Below, piece by piece: positions 1 to 5,642 of a stretch of DNA of 64,000 bases. Both the position numbers and the translations under genes were made by a program. The notes under the pieces are model-generated. The model did not search any database and was not told the DNA's origin. It saw only the letters and a program-made list of their open reading frames with translations. This DNA comes from Neomegalonema sp. (GTDB lineage: Bacteria > Pseudomonadota > Alphaproteobacteria > Rhodobacterales > Rhodobacteraceae): contig JALEFY010000007.1 in NCBI GenBank assembly GCA_022760435.1, forward strand, positions 1-64,000, read 5' to 3'. Every line of letters starts with the position of its first letter. The stretch's first letter is position 1.

Positions 1-523
1 CAGGATCGCTCGGCGCAGGACGCTTGCGCAGCGCCTCCGCCTCGAGCCGATCGAGCAGGAAAACCGGGATCACAGATGCTGGCCACTGGCCGCGCGACCG
101 ACGAAGATGCGCGATCGCCTCCATCGCACAGCCGCGCGTGATGATCGCCCGGGCGAGCGCAGGCGTGATCGCCGCATCGATGCGCGCGTCGATATCGGCG
201 GCGGCCTGCCCCTCACCGCCGGGCCGAAGCCGATCGAGCATCGGCACGAGCTCGACCTGCCTCGGCCATGTCGCCGTGCGCCGGCCCTTTGCGGCGACCG
301 ACCGGATGATCGCATCGCCCAATTTCGCGAGAACGCGCGGCGGCCAGCCGTCAACCTCGCGCAGCAGCCATGCCCGCAGCGCGGCCTGCGTTTCGACGCT
401 GACACCGCGCCCCTTGCGCAGCCCGGCCTGATCGAGCCGGTCGAGCAGCATCTGGCCCGATGTGATCCACGCCTCGGGCGTGGTATCGGTCTGCGCCGTC
501 GCATTGTCCTCATTCTCAGCCAT
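1..523 (-). CDS. Hypothetical element protein (3' end off the window)
   Basis: An open minus-strand frame runs from ATG at 523 off the left edge without a stop, giving 173 visible codons. A GGAGAGAG ribosome site lies just before the ATG. The visible protein starts MAENEDNATAQTD, is mostly helical and rich in Arg, Leu and Ala, and has no motif I recognise. It follows the DUF1376-like gene at 659-1363 on the same strand with a 135-bp gap, so it may belong to the same leftward unit or start a new one. The frame is supported by normal amino-acid composition, whereas the alternative frames here are Arg-rich. Confidence 0.65.
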   Translation of the reverse strand, partial: MAENEDNATAQTDTTPEAWITSGQMLLDRLDQAGLRKGRGVSVETQAALRAWLLREVDGWPPRVLAKLGDAIIRSVAAKGRRTATWPRQVELVPMLDRLRPGGEGQAAADIDARIDAAITPALARAIITRGCAMEAIAHLRRSRGQWPASVIPVFLLDRLEAEALRKRPAPSDP

Positions 524-658
524 CACTCTCTCCGCTCGATCGATGTGTGGGTGTCACGCGCTGCAGGGGTCTTAGGGGTATATTTTTCTTTTCTTTTCTG
601 GGCGTGACAGTTTGCCTGCGAAAAAATCGGGCGCACGGCCCGTAAACTGCTCGAATTG

Positions 659-1363
659 TTAGGTTTTCTTGCCGCCGCCGCCACCAGCGCGCGCAGCGCC
701 GGGCGGGCCGGTGTCACGGACTGTCACGCCTGTCACGTGACAGTCCGTGACAGGCGTGACAGTTTTCCCGCGCATGAATAGCGGCGCGATGACATTGCCA
801 TCCTCGAGACGCGGCAGCAGCCCCATCTCGGACGCGACCATGAGCACCGCCTCTTTGCTGATCCGCCCGCCGCGCGCGAGCGCGCGCTCGAGCACCGCGA
901 CATCCATCCCCGGCGCCTCGATCCGATCCTTCGGCACGCCGATCGCCTTGAGCTGATCGCGCACGCGCTGCAAACGCTTGCGATCGGCCGCATCGGCCCG
1001 ATGCTCGGCGCGTCGCCCGAGACCGGCGGCGATCTCGGTCAGGATCAGCACGCACCACAGCCGCCCGCTATCATCCGCCTCGAAGCCGCGCAGCGCCGCC
1101 GCGCGCAGCTTGAGCCATCGGCTCACATTCTCGCCGAAGCCCGCGAGACGCGCGAGCGCCGCATCATCATCGATCAGACAGCCAGCCGGGCGCGATTGAT
1201 GTGCCCTCACGATCAACCGCAGCGCCGCCGCCTGCGCCACCATCCCGACGCCGGCGATCTCCGGCCGATCCAGCAGATCGACAGGCAGCTCGAGGCGATC
1301 GAATGTTTGCAAAGAGGCCGAGAGATCATCCGCCCATGGCGGCGGCACCATCATCGCGCTCAT
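659..1363 (-). CDS. DUF1376-like phage replication-type protein
   Basis: A protein of 234 aa starting at ATG 1363, which overlaps the stop of the upstream HTH gene by four bases. Residues about 60-115 carry a pattern (DDDAALARLAG, a spaced Trp, ALRGFEADDSGRLW, LTE) like DUF1376/YdaU proteins, which lie in replication modules of prophages. The match is from memory of the family pattern and is moderate. The C-terminus is odd: residues about 200-225 are a Val-Thr-rich run encoded by a cluster of GTGACA/TGTCAC repeats, followed by a Gly-rich tail. The repeat may be a DNA site forced into the coding sequence. Confidence 0.6.
   Translation of the reverse strand: MSAMMVPPPWADDLSASLQTFDRLELPVDLLDRPEIAGVGMVAQAAALRLIVRAHQSRPAGCLIDDDAALARLAGFGENVSRWLKLRAAALRGFEADDSGRLWCVLILTEIAAGLGRRAEHRADAADRKRLQRVRDQLKAIGVPKDRIEAPGMDVAVLERALARGGRISKEAVLMVASEMGLLPRLEDGNVIAPLFMRGKTVTPVTDCHVTGVTVRDTGPPGAARAGGGGGKKT
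712..762. repeat. Overlapping inverted repeats of TGTCAC/GTGACA
   Basis: Six copies of the hexamer TGTCAC or its complement GTGACA start at 712, 722, 731, 737, 747 and 756, three in each orientation. They form two overlapping perfect 16-bp inverted repeats: 721-736 with 747-762, and 712-727 with 737-752. Further copies lie at 553 and 605, and the stretch GGCGTGACAGTTT occurs at both 603 and 753. This looks like a multi-site protein-binding region such as replication iterons or an operator; the function is inferred. Confidence 0.7.
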
Positions 1364-1737
1364 GATGCACCGCCGAAGCGGCGACGCGCGCCTGTCTCCA
1401 CTCCGGCGCGAAGGCGCGCCCTCCGATCACGCATCGCGGTAACCGTAACCCCGCGCGCATAAATCCATTTGTAGAGCGTCGAGGCCGCGACGCCGACCTC
1501 CGCCGCCGCCGCGCGCACAGTAACTCCGCGCTCGACGAGCGCGATCGCATCGGCGCGTTGTGCCGATGTAACCCGCGGCCGATGCGGCGCGCGCAGCGCT
1601 GAAATACCGCCGGCTTGCTGCACCCATGCATAAACCGCCCGTTCATCGAGACGCAGATCGCCCGCCGCCTCGCGCGCCGTCGCCCCCGCCGCGATCCGCC
1701 GCAGCGCCTCGCGTTTCCGTTCTGCCGGAAATGTCAT
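1360..1737 (-). CDS. Small protein with two helix-turn-helix repeats
   Basis: A 125-aa protein from ATG 1737, overlapping the previous gene's stop (1734) and the next gene's start (1363) by four bases each. It contains two similar HTH segments: residues about 7-42 (ending RAVYAWVQQ) and about 59-94 (VRAAAAEVGVAASTLYKWI). Both resemble resolvase/transposase-type HTH domains that recognise short DNA words. No catalytic domain follows. Probably a DNA-binding accessory protein of the element's replication or regulation module. An open frame continues upstream of 1737 but is Arg/Gly-rich and runs over the next gene, so it was not used. Confidence 0.65.
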   Translation of the reverse strand: MTFPAERKREALRRIAAGATAREAAGDLRLDERAVYAWVQQAGGISALRAPHRPRVTSAQRADAIALVERGVTVRAAAAEVGVAASTLYKWIYARGVTVTAMRDRRARLRAGVETGARRRFGGAS

Positions 1738-1970
1738 GCCGCCACCTCGAGCTCGCTGGCAGCGATGCGGCGCGGATCGTAAGCGCCCGGGATCGGCCGC
1801 CGCCGCGCCGCGAGACGCCGACGCCGATGCGCCATCCATGCCGCCGCCATCGCCGCGCCATCGGGCAGCGCGAGCTCGCCCGACAGGATCGCGGCGACCG
1901 CCTCGCCGCTGGAGCAGCGCAGATCCTCGGCCAGACAAGTGAGGCGATAAAGCACGATCAGATCGCTCAT
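1734..1970 (-). CDS. Small hypothetical protein
   Basis: A 78-aa protein starting at ATG 1970, coupled by 4-base overlaps to the DnaA domain IV gene upstream and the HTH gene downstream. It begins MSDLIVLYRLTCLAEDL and has a predicted helical N-terminal half followed by an Arg-rich tail. I do not recognise a family. Its support comes from the overlap pattern and the leftward gene chain rather than from homology. Confidence 0.5.
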   Translation of the reverse strand: MSDLIVLYRLTCLAEDLRCSSGEAVAAILSGELALPDGAAMAAAWMAHRRRRLAARRRPIPGAYDPRRIAASELEVAA

Positions 1971-2485
1971 TGCATCACCTCCCGACCCGATCGAGCCGCG
2001 CGAAAAACCCGCCCGCGCGGCTCATGCGCGCGCCGCCGCGCCAGCACCCCGGCAAGCGACCGCGCACGATCGAGATCGCCCCCGCTGCCCAGACGATCGA
2101 CGATCTGCCGCTCGCAAGCCGACTCCCGTGTGGCGGCAGCGTCCTCGGCCTCGCGCATCGCCCGCAGCCGGATCGCGACCCGCAGCACCGCCAGCCGCCG
2201 CGCCATCGCCGGATCATCGGCCAGCGCTCGCACCCGCCGCACCGCATGCAGCACCGTGCTATGATCGCGATCGAAAACGCTGGCGAGCGCGGTGACGCCC
2301 GCGCCCGTCATCTCGACAGCGAGCGCCATCGCGACATGGCGCGGCATCACGATCTCGGCGCGCCGGTTGCGCGCCCAGATCTGCGCCGGAAGGATCTTGT
2401 AATGCTGGCAGACCGCCGAGATCACATGCGCCGCCGAGATCGGCGCGGCACCCGCCCGACCATTCACATCATCGAGGCCGCCCAT
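1967..2485 (-). CDS. Stand-alone DnaA domain IV (DnaA-box-binding) protein
   Basis: A 172-aa protein. Residues about 18-95 match the C-terminal DNA-binding domain of the replication initiator DnaA: an ISAAHVISAVCQHYKI start, then RNRRAEIVMPRHVAMALAVEMTG, and the signature DRDHSTVLHAVRRV corresponding to DnaA's GRDHSTVLHA loop that contacts the DnaA box. There is no AAA+ domain, so it cannot load helicase like DnaA. The remainder is an Arg-rich helical tail. Such short proteins occur in alphaproteobacterial prophages. It could compete for or recruit factors to DnaA boxes; the role is inferred. It is coupled to the next gene by an ATGA overlap. Confidence 0.8.
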   Translation of the reverse strand: MGGLDDVNGRAGAAPISAAHVISAVCQHYKILPAQIWARNRRAEIVMPRHVAMALAVEMTGAGVTALASVFDRDHSTVLHAVRRVRALADDPAMARRLAVLRVAIRLRAMREAEDAAATRESACERQIVDRLGSGGDLDRARSLAGVLARRRAHEPRGRVFRAARSGREVMQ

Positions 2486-2488
2486 CCG

Positions 2489-3457
2489 TCAGACCTCCGC
2501 ACCGCGCGTTTTCTCCGGCTTGCCCCGGATCAGCGGCACATCGAGCGCCTTGACCACCTGCGCCGCCGCCTCATCCAGCGTCAGCTCGCGCGCGCGATCC
2601 GGCTCGATTAAAGAGAGCGTGAATTGCACATTCTGCCCGCGCTTCCGGTACTGGAACCGAAGCGGGATCCGAAACAGCGGCCCGCGCTCGATCACCGGGA
2701 TCGCGAGCTGATAGAGATTCGGCAGCGACAACGGCTTGCCCTCGGGATCTTTATGCTCATTGACAAATGAAAGCGTTGTTTCGCCGCTATCGCGGTTCGC
2801 CTTCACTTCGAGATTGCTCGTCTCATAGATCCGAAGATTTGCAGCGAGATCGCGCAGCCGCGCATACTGACCCCACCGCCCATCGATGCGCCGCGCCATC
2901 TCGACGAGCCGCAGCTCGGCCTCGCTCGCCCCCTCGCCGCTGATCAGCGCCGGCGTGGGATCCATAAAATCGAGCGCATGATCCTCGACAAAATCGGCCA
3001 GCTCGTCGCGCGACAGCGCCTTGCCATCAACGGATTTCCAGCGCCGCCACTCGCGCGACAATCGCATGCCGTACACAGCGCGATGATCGCCCCAGCGCGC
3101 CGCCGGATCCTCATGCGCCTCAGCGTGATTTGACTGCGCGTGATAGTTTGACACCAGATTGAGCGCCATCTCGTCTTGATCGACAAAAAGCACCATCAGC
3201 GCAGACTTATTGCGCTGGCCCCATGTGATGATGCTCTCGACATCCTGCATCAGCGCCGTGCCCATACGCCGACGCGGTGCCCCGGCGTACTTGTCGAAAT
3301 ACGGTCGCAGATCCTCGATCCGCCGCCCCTCCGGCACCGACACCAGCCTCGGTGCCATCGCATAGCCGATGTTATCGGCACCATCGACCAGCTCGACACC
3401 GCCGATTTTCGTCATCAGATCGCGGACAATCTCCGCGCCGCTTTCCTGCTCGCTCAT
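2489..3457 (-). CDS. DUF2303 (YfdQ-like) prophage protein
   Basis: A 322-aa protein with the features of the DUF2303/YfdQ family: an N-terminal segment (VPEGRRIEDLRPYFDKYAGAP), a LFVDQDEM-type strand, and a C-terminal region with SNLEVKANRDSGETTLSF and RIPLRFQYRKRGQ. Members are found in lambdoid and alphaproteobacterial prophages near recombination or replication genes; the biochemical function is unknown. The start at ATG 3457 overlaps the stop of the gene upstream (3454) by four bases, and a 3-bp gap leads to the DnaA domain IV gene. Its presence is a strong argument that this is phage-derived DNA. Confidence 0.8.
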   Translation of the reverse strand: MSEQESGAEIVRDLMTKIGGVELVDGADNIGYAMAPRLVSVPEGRRIEDLRPYFDKYAGAPRRRMGTALMQDVESIITWGQRNKSALMVLFVDQDEMALNLVSNYHAQSNHAEAHEDPAARWGDHRAVYGMRLSREWRRWKSVDGKALSRDELADFVEDHALDFMDPTPALISGEGASEAELRLVEMARRIDGRWGQYARLRDLAANLRIYETSNLEVKANRDSGETTLSFVNEHKDPEGKPLSLPNLYQLAIPVIERGPLFRIPLRFQYRKRGQNVQFTLSLIEPDRARELTLDEAAAQVVKALDVPLIRGKPEKTRGAEV

Positions 3458-3882
3458 TTTACGTCTCGCTGTTGTGGGATGTCATGCACGACGCCATCGG
3501 CATCGACGGTGTAGGCGCGCGCGCCGGACTGATCGCTTGGTGGCGCTGCTTCGCGCAGCTCCATCGCCATTTGACCCGGATGTGCGGTTGTGATCCGACC
3601 ACCCTCGGACAGCCAGGCCACGCCCCGCGCGCCCGGCGCGGCAGGTTGTTTCGCCGAGATCTCGCCCTTGATGCCGAGCGTGCCGTCGCGGCTCATCACA
3701 TATTGAACCTTCAGCGTGAGCGAGCCCTTGGGCTCGCCGCCATATTCTTCGCGATGATGCCGGACGGCATCCAAAATACCGCGCTGCTCAGATTTGAGGC
3801 GGTTCAGAAAATCCCCGCCATCGAGCAGGCTCAGCACCTGCTCGAAAGTTGATAGCTCCACGATCCCTCGCTCGCCGCGCAT
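3454..3882 (-). CDS. Hypothetical protein, first gene of the leftward unit
   Basis: A 142-aa protein from ATG 3882 with a GAGAG ribosome-site-like run upstream. It starts MRGERGIVELSTFEQVLSLL; a predicted beta-rich middle (GSLTLKVQYVMSRDGTLGIKGEISAKQP) is reminiscent of small phage proteins that accompany DUF2303, but I cannot name a family. The frame remains open upstream to 4200 through the 30-bp repeats, giving a monotonous APPRRGxxxx decapeptide; I treat that as non-coding. It is coupled to the DUF2303 gene by ATGA. Confidence 0.6.
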   Translation of the reverse strand: MRGERGIVELSTFEQVLSLLDGGDFLNRLKSEQRGILDAVRHHREEYGGEPKGSLTLKVQYVMSRDGTLGIKGEISAKQPAAPGARGVAWLSEGGRITTAHPGQMAMELREAAPPSDQSGARAYTVDADGVVHDIPQQRDVK

Positions 3883-4030
3883 GGCGGCTACTCTCGAAAG
3901 GCCGGGATGCGCCCGGCGCGCTGGCCCTTCGGGCCGTTCAAATCTCAGCGCTGCGGCGGCGAGTGGTGGGGAACAATCAGGGAGCCCCGCCGCCGCAGCT
4001 ACCGGGCAAGAGCACGCGCCCGGTATTTCG

Positions 4031-4150
4031 CCCCGGCGCGGTGGCGCGCGCGGGAACTCACCCCGGCGCGGTGGCGCGGCCAGGTTCTCACCCCGGCGCG
4101 GTGGCGCGGCCGGTATTGGACCCCGGCGCGGTGGCGCGGCCCATTGCCCC
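4031..4150. repeat. Four 30-bp direct repeats (iteron-like) between divergent genes
   Basis: Four consecutive units of exactly 30 bp start at 4031, 4061, 4091 and 4121. Each begins with the identical 18-mer CCCCGGCGCGGTGGCGCG and ends with 12 variable bases. Degenerate pieces continue to about 4185. The array fills most of the 323-bp gap (3883-4205) between the leftward and rightward genes, and no convincing gene lies in that gap. The position next to a DnaA-like protein and divergent promoters suggests an origin-iteron or a multi-copy binding site; this is inferred. Confidence 0.8.
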
Positions 4151-4205
4151 CTCGCGCGGCGCGGGATAGACCCGGCGCGGGAACACTTGCGAGGGAGCAA
4201 ACGAA

Positions 4206-4505
4206 ATGAATGAGCTTAAGATGATCGTCGCCAGCATGGGCGGCCTTGTCGCCGTGTCGATGCTGATATGCGGCACGGCCGCCGCGCTTTACATCATCCG
4301 CACCGCAATCGAATTTTTGCGCTATCTGGCCTATCTTCTCGACGGCCCGGCGATGCGCGGCCCGCTCAATCGGGAGGGTCGCGAGCAGCTCGAGGCGATC
4401 ATCGCCGCCGCGATCGTCATTGCCGACCGGCAGCGCCAGACCGAGGCACTCGACCCACCCGAGCCCGACGCCGCGCGGCAAGACCCGCGCCGCCCGCGAT
4501 CCTGA
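4206..4505 (+). CDS. Small membrane protein
   Basis: A 99-aa protein starting at ATG 4206 with GAGGGAG about nine bases upstream. It has one strongly hydrophobic segment at residues about 7-32 (IVASMGGLVAVSMLICGTAAALYI) that may be a single membrane helix, followed by an amphipathic helix and a polar Arg/Asp-rich tail. No family recognised. It lies between the repeat array and the small HTH regulator, which faces it tail to tail. It could act in host-cell interaction or exclusion, but nothing in the sequence proves this. Confidence 0.6.
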   Translation: MNELKMIVASMGGLVAVSMLICGTAAALYIIRTAIEFLRYLAYLLDGPAMRGPLNREGREQLEAIIAAAIVIADRQRQTEALDPPEPDAARQDPRRPRS

Positions 4506-4513
4506 CCCGCCGC

Positions 4514-4768
4514 TCATGCCCGCGCCTCCCGTGAGGCGCGGGCATCCAGCGCCCGGCGCGCGGCGCGCTGCGCCGGCCGATCGCTGCACCACAAATCTTC
4601 AAAGCGGACGCGCCCCCCAGTCTCGGCGACGATCCGAGATGCCAGTACTCGGCTCGCATCCGCTCGGCCCGAGAGGATCCGCGAGATCGTGCTCTTATGC
4701 ACACCGCACCGCGCCGCGAACTGCGCCTGCGTCATACTGTGCTCGGTGAGATATTCGTTCAGCTTCAT
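4514..4768 (-). CDS. Cro-like helix-turn-helix regulator
   Basis: An 84-aa protein from ATG 4768. Residues 1-45 form a Cro/YdaS-type HTH: MKLNEYLTEHSMTQAQFAARCGVHKSTISRILSGRADAS, in which QAQFAARCGVHKSTISRI is the HTH itself. It is transcribed divergently from the CI-like repressor at 4883 across a 114-bp region with GTTGCA/TGCAAC palindromes, the classical immunity-switch arrangement. Likely a Cro-type antirepressor. A longer frame up to 4831 would run through the palindromes and was not chosen. Confidence 0.75.
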   Translation of the reverse strand: MKLNEYLTEHSMTQAQFAARCGVHKSTISRILSGRADASRVLASRIVAETGGRVRFEDLWCSDRPAQRAARRALDARASREARA

Positions 4769-4777
4769 GTCGGCCGT

Positions 4778-4839
4778 GTTGCACCAGATGCAACGGCTCG
4801 TCAACACAAAGTTAACGCCGATCACGTGCAAAGTTGCAC
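4778..4839. promoter_or_regulatory. Operator region of the repressor switch
   Basis: The 114 bp between the divergent regulators contain a perfect palindrome GTTGCA-CCAGA-TGCAAC at 4778-4794 and a second dyad GTGCAA-AG-TTGCAC at 4826-4839. The first matches the palindromes at 5564 and 5599 before the ParA unit. They are probably binding sites for one or both HTH proteins and cover the divergent promoters. Confidence 0.7.
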
Positions 4840-4882
4840 GCGGATCAACTGACGGTTTACTGAAATTGAGCGAGCCTAGCGC

Positions 4883-5551
4883 ATGAAATTGCGCCTACGA
4901 CAAATCCGCGAAAAGCGCGGCATGACGCTCGACGAGCTCGCAGCGATCACGCCCTTCGATAAGTCTCAGCTTTCTCGGCTCGAGACCGGCCGCACAAATT
5001 TTGCGAAGCACCACCTCGAAGCATTGAGCGCCGCGCTTGATGTATCACCGGGGGAGCTTATCGAGGCAAATTCGATCAAAATCGTTCCAATATTGGGACT
5101 TGTCGCAGATCGAGGCGAGATCATTGCGCCAGATGACCCAGGCCAAAGCCTCGGCGGCATCGCGGCCATCGATGGGATTACAGACGGAAATACAGTATGT
5201 TACGAATTTAGCGATGATTTTCGCCCCTACGCCGCGCGCGGCGATATCGCCCTATGCGGCCCGCGTCTTGCGCCAGTTGACCCCGCCCTGACCGGATTTG
5301 CCAGCGCCCTAGAAACCGCAAACGGCGTTGTCTATATCGGGCAACTGCTCGCAACAGCCACGCCCGACCGATGGACAATCGCGCCGCTGATCCCGAACAC
5401 AGCGCCAATTTTTGACGCCGAGCTTGCGAGCGCGCGCCGCGTTATTTTGATCCTGCCGCGCGCCATCGCAACGATCGTCGATAGAAACGGCCGGCCGATG
5501 ATTAAAGGACAAGCGAATTTGCACGAGGCCGAGCGCACGCAGCAAAAGTGA
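4883..5551 (+). CDS. CI-like repressor with degenerate S24 peptidase domain
   Basis: A 222-aa protein. Residues 3-60 are an XRE-type HTH (MTLDELAAITPFDKSQLSRLETG). Residues about 67-205 follow the S24/LexA-like repressor fold seen in alphaproteobacterial prophages (VPILGLVADRGEII, then a FRPYAARGD segment, then a WTIAPLIPNTAPI segment). The self-cleavage residues appear to be absent: where the family has GDSMRP the sequence reads SDDFRP (Asp112 for Ser), and the VKRLL lysine position reads IGQLL (Gly153). If so, the repressor cannot be inactivated by RecA-stimulated autocleavage. It sits divergently from the Cro-like gene, and matching operators occur on both sides of it. Confidence 0.8.
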   Translation: MKLRLRQIREKRGMTLDELAAITPFDKSQLSRLETGRTNFAKHHLEALSAALDVSPGELIEANSIKIVPILGLVADRGEIIAPDDPGQSLGGIAAIDGITDGNTVCYEFSDDFRPYAARGDIALCGPRLAPVDPALTGFASALETANGVVYIGQLLATATPDRWTIAPLIPNTAPIFDAELASARRVILILPRAIATIVDRNGRPMIKGQANLHEAERTQQK

Positions 5552-5563
5552 CAGATTGACGCA

Positions 5564-5615
5564 GTTGCATCAGTTGCAACTTTTAACTTGCCTTTAACGT
5601 TGCATCTGTAGCAAC
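5564..5615. promoter_or_regulatory. Two operator palindromes before the ParA unit
   Basis: Two 17-bp palindromes, GTTGCA-TCAGT-TGCAAC at 5564-5580 (perfect) and GTTGCA-TCTGT-AGCAAC at 5599-5615 (one mismatch), share their half-sites with 4778-4794. They start 35 bp apart and lie just upstream of the gene at 5643. Repression of the 5643-9407 unit by the element's own repressor is the natural inference. Confidence 0.7.
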
Positions 5616-5634
5616 TCCTTACCGCAGTAAGGAG
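5615..5634 (+). promoter_or_regulatory. Hairpin enclosing the ribosome binding site of the 5643 gene
   Basis: CTCCTTAC (5615-5622), loop CGCA, GTAAGGAG (5627-5634) form a perfect 8-bp stem. The 3' arm contains AAGGAG, which lies eight bases before the ATG at 5643 and is the obvious Shine-Dalgarno sequence. In the folded RNA the ribosome site would be paired, suggesting translational control of the unit. Confidence 0.65.
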
Positions 5635-5642
5635 AGCAGCAA

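Noticed and set aside
4031..4150. CRISPR-like array
   Set aside because: Units are 18-bp core plus 12-bp variable tail, far shorter than repeat-spacer units, core is not palindromic in the usual way and no cas gene lies near.
3454..4200. N-terminal extension of the leftward gene through the 30-bp repeats
   Set aside because: The frame is open only because 30 is a multiple of three and the repeat lacks stops in several frames; the predicted APPRRG repeats have no ribosome site and the natural start is ATG 3882.
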